Source: Lutraria lutraria
Taxonomy: Eukaryota > Mollusca > Bivalvia > Venerida > Mactridae
Length of the DNA: 64,000 nt
Assembly (NCBI GenBank): GCA_964023205.1
Contig: OZ026835.1
Location: forward strand, 38,661,083-38,725,082
Direction: 5' to 3'
Below are positions 58,301-64,000 of the stretch, piece by piece. A program made the translations under genes and the position numbers. The stretch's first letter is position 1. Each line of letters begins with the position of its first letter. The notes beneath the pieces were generated by a model. The model made no database searches, was not told where the DNA came from, and was given only the letters and a program-made list of their open reading frames with translations.

Positions 58301-61300
58301 AGTTTTATTTAACTCCTGTTTATCTACTGATGTACTTTTCAATACTAGAATCATTTAAACTTTACAAGAACATTCGGCTCTGATCAAGTCACTTTTAAAA
58401 TAATGCAAATAATGTCAAACAGGGGCTCTTCTAATTTGAAGGAGGCTTAATCAGTACGTCAGCTGATTATCTTCAATATGTCAATGGACATGGTGGTCAA
58501 TTTGCTCACACTTAGAATGGTGCGAAATTTACTTGTTAAAAATTTGATGACATAGTGTTTATGATTAGAGCCATCTCCCAAGTGTGAAGAAAGGAATAGA
58601 TTTAGAATGGAATGTAAATAATTATACACATCTATATACCAAACAGAATGGAAAATGATCTTACATAGTTATTCCTTAGATCCATATGCTCATAGTCGAT
58701 TCCATCATCTAATATCGTGACAACAACCCCTCGTCCATCATATCCCATTGACCATACTGGCGCCACATTGATATCATTACTGCCAATAGCACCAGTCTGA
58801 CCTTCATCAACCTGTTACAACATTGTACAAGATTTTATAAGGCGATAACATACTAGTACAATGTTTCTAGTTACATGCTCATTAAAGATATGGTAGGTAT
58901 TTTTATACTTCAGATTTTACTTAAGTATGCACGTCAGATTGTATTACAAATTCCCCAATCAAACAATTTTTATTGGCAATTGATTATTTGAATCACTTTC
59001 CTGTGGATTGTCTGGAACAATTATTGTTAGTCGACCTAATAATAGCCATGCTTCATCGCGCAAGAAAGCTACACAACAAGGCAATAAACTTGAACAACAA
59101 TTTACGAGTGTGTAATTCATACTAATTTCAGACATTAAAACAATCACACTTAATTGATCTTTGTTGGTTATTGACTTTGTTTGTTTATATCGGGTTTTAC
59201 GCCCCTTTTCAACAGTCAGAGTCATATGAGGCAGACAGTTCACTTAACCATCATTCCTGAGAAGAACCAGTACTAGACTCCCATCCTCTGTAAGCAACTA
59301 CCTACTTTCTCACATAAAGACACATAGTCGGTAGCGGGGCTCGAACCCACGACCCTCTATCAGTGAGAGGTTACAGTGATTTGACGTCAGCGACCTTAAC
59401 CACTCGACCACGGTGGCGGTTCTGGTTATTGACTATAAGAATAAAAAAACGCTCAACCGTAGCGACTCACCAAGTACCACTGGTCCTCAAAGTATTCATC
59501 GTTATACATAGGCCCAAAACCAGCCCTGGAATCAAATTTATCTGCTACTCTGTGGAACAAGCTATTGTCTTTTATATCTCTGATCGGTAATTCTAACTGT
59601 TTATCATGGAGAATCACATGGCTCCGTTTCACTCTTTTAAGAGTGATTTGTTGCTCCACAAAGTTTACCTACAATTGAAGGATACGTATGTATACTAAAA
59701 TACAGAAAGAAGCCCATTCTCTTAATACCGTCCCAAATTTACTTTTTGTACACTTAACTTACCATCTATTGTTATTAATCTTTCTAAAAATAATAGGGAA
59801 AGTTCAGTCTTTATGTCCTCATTTATTTGTGAAGCTGTAATTGTGCAAATCTGTAGGATGTTCACATAGGTCTCAGCACCTACTGATTTCAAATAAACTT
59901 ATAATATAATATATTAAATATAATTAATAATCCACCTGTATGTTTTGAGTATTGTGCTCTGTTCTATATAGCAGATATATTTATAGCATTTGACGAAAAT
60001 ATATAGGATAGATATGGTGGCTGATTTCTGCCATTTCATATCTTCGTGTGTTCGCCCCCAACAGTCGAAGCACGCCGACACGAACACACGATAAATTAAT
60101 CATTTGTCGTGTCTTCGCCTTCGACCTTATAGGGCGAACACACGAAGACACGAAATATTGAAGGCGAAATAAAGAAATTTTGATAGGCGAACACACGAAA
60201 TCTACTCTTGTAGAGTTTCGTGTCGGCGGGTTTGAAATCGTCGTATCGGCGCCCTATATTTGTCGTGTGTTCGTGTTTTCGTCTCGAAAGGCGAAGACAC
60301 GAAGACACGACGACACGAAACATTGCACATTATCGTGTCGTCGTGCTGGCGTGCTTCGCCCCGAAGGACGAAGACAAGAACGCACGATAATGTGCAAGGT
60401 TTCGTGTCGTCGTGTCTTCGCCTTCCGGTAGACATGCGCAGAACAATAAATCTAGTCCATCGTATAATAGTTTTGCAATTCAATAATATGTGTAATGGTT
60501 CTGCGCATGTCTACCGGAAGGCGAAGACACGACGACACGAAACCTTGCACATTATCGTGCGTTCGTGTCTTCGTCCTTCGGGGCGAAGCACGCCGGCACG
60601 ACGACACGATAATGTGCAATGTTTCGTGTCGTCGTGTCTTCGCCTTTTGAGGCAAAAACACGAACACACGACAAATATAGGGCGCCGATACGACGATTTC
60701 ATACCCGCCGACACAAAACTCTACAAGAGTAGATTTCGTGTGTTCGCCTATCAAAATTTCGTTATTTCGCCTTCAATATTTCGTGTCTTCGTGTGTTCGC
60801 CCTACAAATGATCAATTTATCGTGTGTTCGTGTCGGCGTGCTTCGACTTTTGGGGGCGAACACACGAAGATATGAAATGGCAGAAATCAGCCACCATAGA
60901 TAGATGTATGTCACACACTTCTAATAAAATTGTACCCTTTCATAAGCCACTCATACATGCAACAGTGACCATTTTGACACGATTGTTCACCTCGAGGCAA
61001 GAACGTATAACAACTAATCTTTTCACTGAAATAGCATCAATTTTAATCTACTACATGTCAAAGTTTATTTGATTAAGTACCGGAAGGTCTTTGACCTATG
61101 CAGCCAATATCTACGATTTATCAGATCAACATTCTTACATTCACAATCAAAATCATAACATGAACGTGTACAATTTACTATGTCTGGTTTTAAATATAAC
61201 TGACGTATACAGGATTATAGGCATTTGTTTAATCATCGTTTATATTTTGCATAAGACATAAACACTTTTGAGGAGCTGGTTGAGCGTAGCCATTCAGTAA

Positions 61301-62493
61301 TATACATTTACTTTATCTGTGGTTTGGTATTGTTTTGCCATGATAAAATGTTCGATAATGTTTTCAAGCGAATTCAACTATTATGTTTATGTTTTAGCGA
61401 ATCTTATTTGGTGACAATAAATTCTCCAACACTAGTCTGACTGACTGAACCAGACTTACTCGAGAATCCTGCTCCAGTCTTGTAACGTAATCGTCAGCGC
61501 TTCTTTTAGATCGTCCAGTTACTTCCGGGTGTCGTAACAAATACATATCCAACTGTGGAATCTGTTACACAAATGTATTGATTACAGCATCTATTACGGT
61601 AACTAAAACATTATAATAATCAAATCCATAGCTGACCAATTTAATGTATTGATCAACAAAATGTATTCCTTTTTGTTTCAAAGTTTTTCAACGATGTTTC
61701 AGTTATATACGACGGCCGATTCAGCTTACCAGTTTTCATGGACATATTCTAACCATTACTAACTCACCCTTCGACAAAAGCCTGCGACTTCATAACACAT
61801 GGAGGACAAATTTATTCTTTGAAATCCTTTATAAAATTTATACTTTGTATACAAGTAGTCAATATTTACTGACAACTACCAGTAACTAAAGTGCGTCAGT
61901 GACTCGGAGTGGACCCCGCACTTGACCGGGAAGCAGAAGACGAATAACTAACTCCTGAATATCATTTATTTGTCTTTTCAGATAATCCAGATAAGTCAGT
62001 CCATACTAGCTCTGGACGGTTAGTCAACTGTCATGAGTTTTAGACCTGACAGTGGCTAAACTTTCTACGGGATAATATAACTACAATATATATATAGTTT
62101 TAGGCACATGTGTCCAATCTCTTCGGTAAATAAATTTGATGTTGGTGAGTTATAGAAGATTGAAGACGGACAGTCAGGTTCGAGTATCATTGCGAAAGAA
62201 GCATAATGGCAATCTCACACACCTAGATATAATGTTCAAGACATACATGGTGTAACATTTTTAAGAGCACAACAGACACAAACAAAGTCTGAATAATAAC
62301 CTACCTCGTGCACAAAGTTGAATCCATTGTCTCGGGCTACACGGTTAGCTGTTTCTTTGTCGGCAACTTGTATAAGGAACGTATCTAGAAAATATCCAGG
62401 ACTTTGTACATCTTCCTCTTCCTCTTCTATTGGTAAACCAGGACTGGTGGCGAGGCAAATACCCAGTAGCAACACACAGAGTCGCTTCCACAT
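51774..62493 (-). CDS. PCSK1: Proprotein convertase subtilisin/kexin, PC1/3-like; 13 coding exons
   Basis: Kexin-family calcium-dependent serine endoprotease of the regulated secretory pathway, cleaving prohormones and proneuropeptides after paired basic residues. Exons in order (minus strand): 62493-62305, 61561-61460, 59668-59471, 58811-58665, 58229-58147, 56474-56386, 56196-56024, 55643-55404, 54528-54428, 53978-53760, 53416-53249, 52854-52684, 52335-51774. The total is 2,442 nt (813 aa). Seen: signal peptide ([19 protein letters not shown]); propeptide with internal site RSKR83 and primary site RVKR112; catalytic Asp198 (ILDDG), His241 (HGTRCAGE), Asn342 of the oxyanion hole (VWATGNGG) and Ser424 ([11 protein letters not shown]); a P domain ending about residue 626; and a charged C-terminal tail with dibasic sites and helix [15 protein letters not shown]. 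Asn342 excludes PC2, which has Asp. No Cys-rich or membrane segment is present, which excludes furin and PC5. The tail resembles the PC1/3 C-terminal helix. Confidence 0.93.
53459..53690. repeat. Degenerate tandem repeat 'aactacaaatta' in PCSK1 intron 10
   Basis: About 18-20 diverged units of about 12 bp (ctacaaattaa, ctgcaaatta, ctacgaataca and similar). It is AT-rich and non-coding. Confidence 0.65.
54947..55130 (-). repeat. Dispersed repeat, copy 2 (inverted relative of 47888-48050)
   Basis: 'gtttctggttacccgacctg' followed by cccttattttc is the reverse complement of the end of the 47888 copy. It lies in PCSK1 intron 8. Confidence 0.45.
55684..55863. mobile_element. MITE family 2 copy
   Basis: It has terminal inverted repeats tacagtgcaacctctcc and ggagaggttgtactata, with interior 'aaagcaacaccctttgg'. 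It lies in PCSK1 intron 7, 41 bp from exon 8. It is more intact than the SPAG17 copy at 26873-27049. Confidence 0.75.
57655..57745 (-). repeat. G-rich tract and poly-G dispersed repeat (family PG), copy 3
   Basis: The plus strand has several G runs (ggggtgggggtaggggg, then about 12 G), followed by atggtaattaaaagg. This matches the PG copies at 21780 and 37340 in reverse. The tract could form a G-quadruplex on the non-template side relative to PCSK1; this is inference. It lies in PCSK1 intron 5. Confidence 0.5.
59178..59418 (-). mobile_element. tRNA-derived SINE, family A, copy 3
   Basis: Read on the minus strand, the head has box A ccgtggtcgagtggttaagg (Leu/Ser-tRNA-like) and box B gtgggttcgagccccg (a perfect GGTTCGA). 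The body matches the 21232 and 38791 copies. It is the best-preserved copy, in PCSK1 intron 3, 53 bp from exon 3. Confidence 0.85.
60013..60898. mobile_element. 886-bp near-perfect palindrome (foldback element) with 6-bp target duplication
   Basis: The left arm (60013-60444) begins tatggtggctgatttctgcc and the right arm (60498-60898) ends with its exact complement. The central loop is 53 bp (60445-60497), bounded by gtagacatgcgcagaac and its complement. The arms differ mainly by a deletion of about 25 bp in the right arm. GATAGA flanks both ends (60007-60012 and 60899-60904). The arms consist largely of CGAACACACGAAGACACGA-like repeats and are rich in CpG, unlike the surrounding AT-rich DNA. 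Open frames in the arms are by-products of this composition. It lies in PCSK1 intron 2. Confidence 0.9.
61460..62493 (-). CDS. PCSK1: PCSK1 exons 1-2: signal peptide and propeptide
   Basis: Exon 1 (62493-62305) starts at the ATG that gives a classic signal peptide, followed by an acidic stretch (EEEEED) and the propeptide core [20 protein letters not shown]. Exon 2 (61561-61460) holds [15 protein letters not shown], whose RSKR is at the expected place of the internal, pH-dependent propeptide cleavage site. Both junctions are phase 0. Confidence 0.9.
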
Positions 62494-64000
62494 CTCAACT
62501 GTTTCCTTAATATATATTAATAAAAAATATTACTTGTATATACATGTAACATAGGCTACGTGTATATGTCTGTTTGTCTATTTGTCTGTCTGTTTGTTTG
62601 TATGTGTGTGTTTGTATGTATGTGGGTCAGATGTACCTATCTGTGTTTCTGTCTGCCTATCTGTCTCCTGACTTCTGTTTTTAGTTATTAGTTAGGCAAA
62701 TATTAAAAGGACAATATCGCAAGGCATCTTATTTTCTGATCGATCTTTGTAGTGGTTATTGGTACGACTCTATTACCGCATATAATGATGATAACATTTA
62801 TAGTAATAAATTCTTATGTACCATATCAGGTCGGCATGGAAATTCCGCTGATGGCTATTTTCAAGGTTGGCTGTTATTTTATTTCATATAATTATTATAT
62901 ATATTTATGTTCATACATGTGAGATATATATAGTAAGCTAAAGCTTGTTAAACCATTTTAACAGATGATAAGCAAATATCACATCATAGAATAAATCAGT
63001 TGCGTTTAATGCAAATATAATCAATACTGTGGTTCGCAACTTGACACCGTTTTTTTATCAGTATACAAAAGTATCTAAAGATGTTCAATAAATTGTCAAA
63101 TTTCATAATTTCTGAATTATTCAACTACATTGTGTTTTATCGTTTACTTTAATATTGTGTTGGTTTGGGACAAAAATAGTGTACATCTTGTTTTATAAAA
63201 TGTAGTAACATTTCTTCAGCGCACAATTGCTCTCATGATCAACAATATAAATTTGAAAGCTTTATTCTCTACATCAGAATACCCTATACCTGATACAGAG
63301 TTTGTATATAACACTCAAACATTATTTAGAGCTCTCCAACTTTCTTATACAATCAGTAACATTTAAAAACAAAATTGGGCTATTTCATCATAATAGAATA
63401 TAAAACCGTCATTTTAACTTCTTAGTTTCGAATTTCGAAGAACGACATAGTACACTCTGCGCTTGCGTAGCAATAAAACGGTTAGAATGCATATTTCAAC
63501 AAGAAAGCTACAATTTACGAAGAACATCCAAATATATAATGTACTCTAACCTGTATTTAGCATTTACTGTTATTCTTAATATAAAACACAATATTGTGTT
63601 GCTACGCATCGTCGACCACCAATAATAATGACTGAATCACAATTATTCATATTAAAACTGTTAATACAAATGTTATATACAGTGTCTCTGACAGACACCA
63701 TACTTGTAATGTTATAGCATTAGTTCCGGTATTTGAAAACAAACATCATAAATTAAATTTCTCCTTGATTAGTTTTTCAGTATGTAACATCCTGTTTATA
63801 AAATTATCATACATAGCCTCGAGTCACTAGGCACTGAAACGAGAACTAAATACACGGATGTGGTGGTCAAGTCAATGAACCACGTCGTCTTATTCAAGTA
63901 CGTCTATGAACCGTGAATTGATTGAAAGTATATAAAAATAATCTCATGTTTTATTGAGCTACTGGTACTACTGTGTTATATATCTGCATGTACAGTACAA
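62494..64000. other. Upstream region of PCSK1, no gene seen
   Basis: It should include the PCSK1 promoter and 5' UTR, possibly with non-coding 5' exons. A TGTTTGTCTGTATG-type microsatellite lies at about 62569-62625. The remainder is AT-rich with no supported coding sequence. No convincing TATA box was placed. Confidence 0.4.
62569..62660. repeat. Microsatellite-like TGTTTGTCTG tract
   Basis: Imperfect tetranucleotide runs of tgtt, tgtc, tgta and gtgt upstream of PCSK1. Confidence 0.6.

Noticed and set aside
60260..60811. Open frames of up to 183 codons on both strands
   Set aside because: They lie inside the palindrome and arise from its CGAACACACGA-type repeats. The same peptide appears on both strands, and no start context, homolog or splice structure supports coding.

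Overview
This is an AT-rich window of animal nuclear DNA. Its genes are split by many spliceosomal introns, and its introns are crowded with tRNA-derived SINEs, small terminal-inverted-repeat elements and AGGTCA-rich repeats. The protein sequences and the style of repeats suggest a lophotrochozoan, most likely a bivalve mollusc. That assignment is inference; no species-diagnostic sequence was recognised.

Three protein-coding genes account for the window. (1) An intact, intronless gene for mitochondrial trans-2-enoyl-CoA reductase (MECR) lies on the minus strand at 1314-2444. (2) A very large gene for SPAG17/PF6, a ciliary central-apparatus protein, lies on the plus strand at 2668-48893. I could thread 45 coding exons in frame, giving about 2,401 codons. 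MECR and SPAG17 are head to head, 223 bp apart, and probably share a bidirectional promoter with an RFX X-box-like site. (3) A gene for a PC1/3-type proprotein convertase (PCSK1-like) lies on the minus strand, 62493 down to 51774, with 13 coding exons and 813 residues. It is convergent with SPAG17. No further gene is visible at 1-1313 or 62494-64000.

The most unusual signals are in the introns. SPAG17 intron 43 (44099-48323) looks like a minor-spliceosome AT-AC intron: it begins ATATCCTTT, has a U12-type branch point TACCTTAAC and ends in CAC. About 3.7 kb of it is one transposon with long inverted termini and a decayed gene. PCSK1 intron 2 contains an 886-bp near-perfect palindrome (60013-60898) flanked by GATAGA duplications. 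A second foldback element with a 9-bp target duplication sits 18 bp from the 5' splice site of SPAG17 exon 8. SPAG17 also carries seven very short, phase-symmetric candidate exons in its low-complexity linkers, and a 1.2-kb minisatellite with a 52-bp higher-order unit.

The three genes have unrelated roles: mitochondrial fatty acid synthesis (MECR), ciliary motility (SPAG17) and prohormone processing (PCSK1). Only the MECR-SPAG17 promoter suggests shared control. Exon boundaries were derived by eye from reading-frame continuity and splice consensus, so transcript data would be needed to confirm the small exons.
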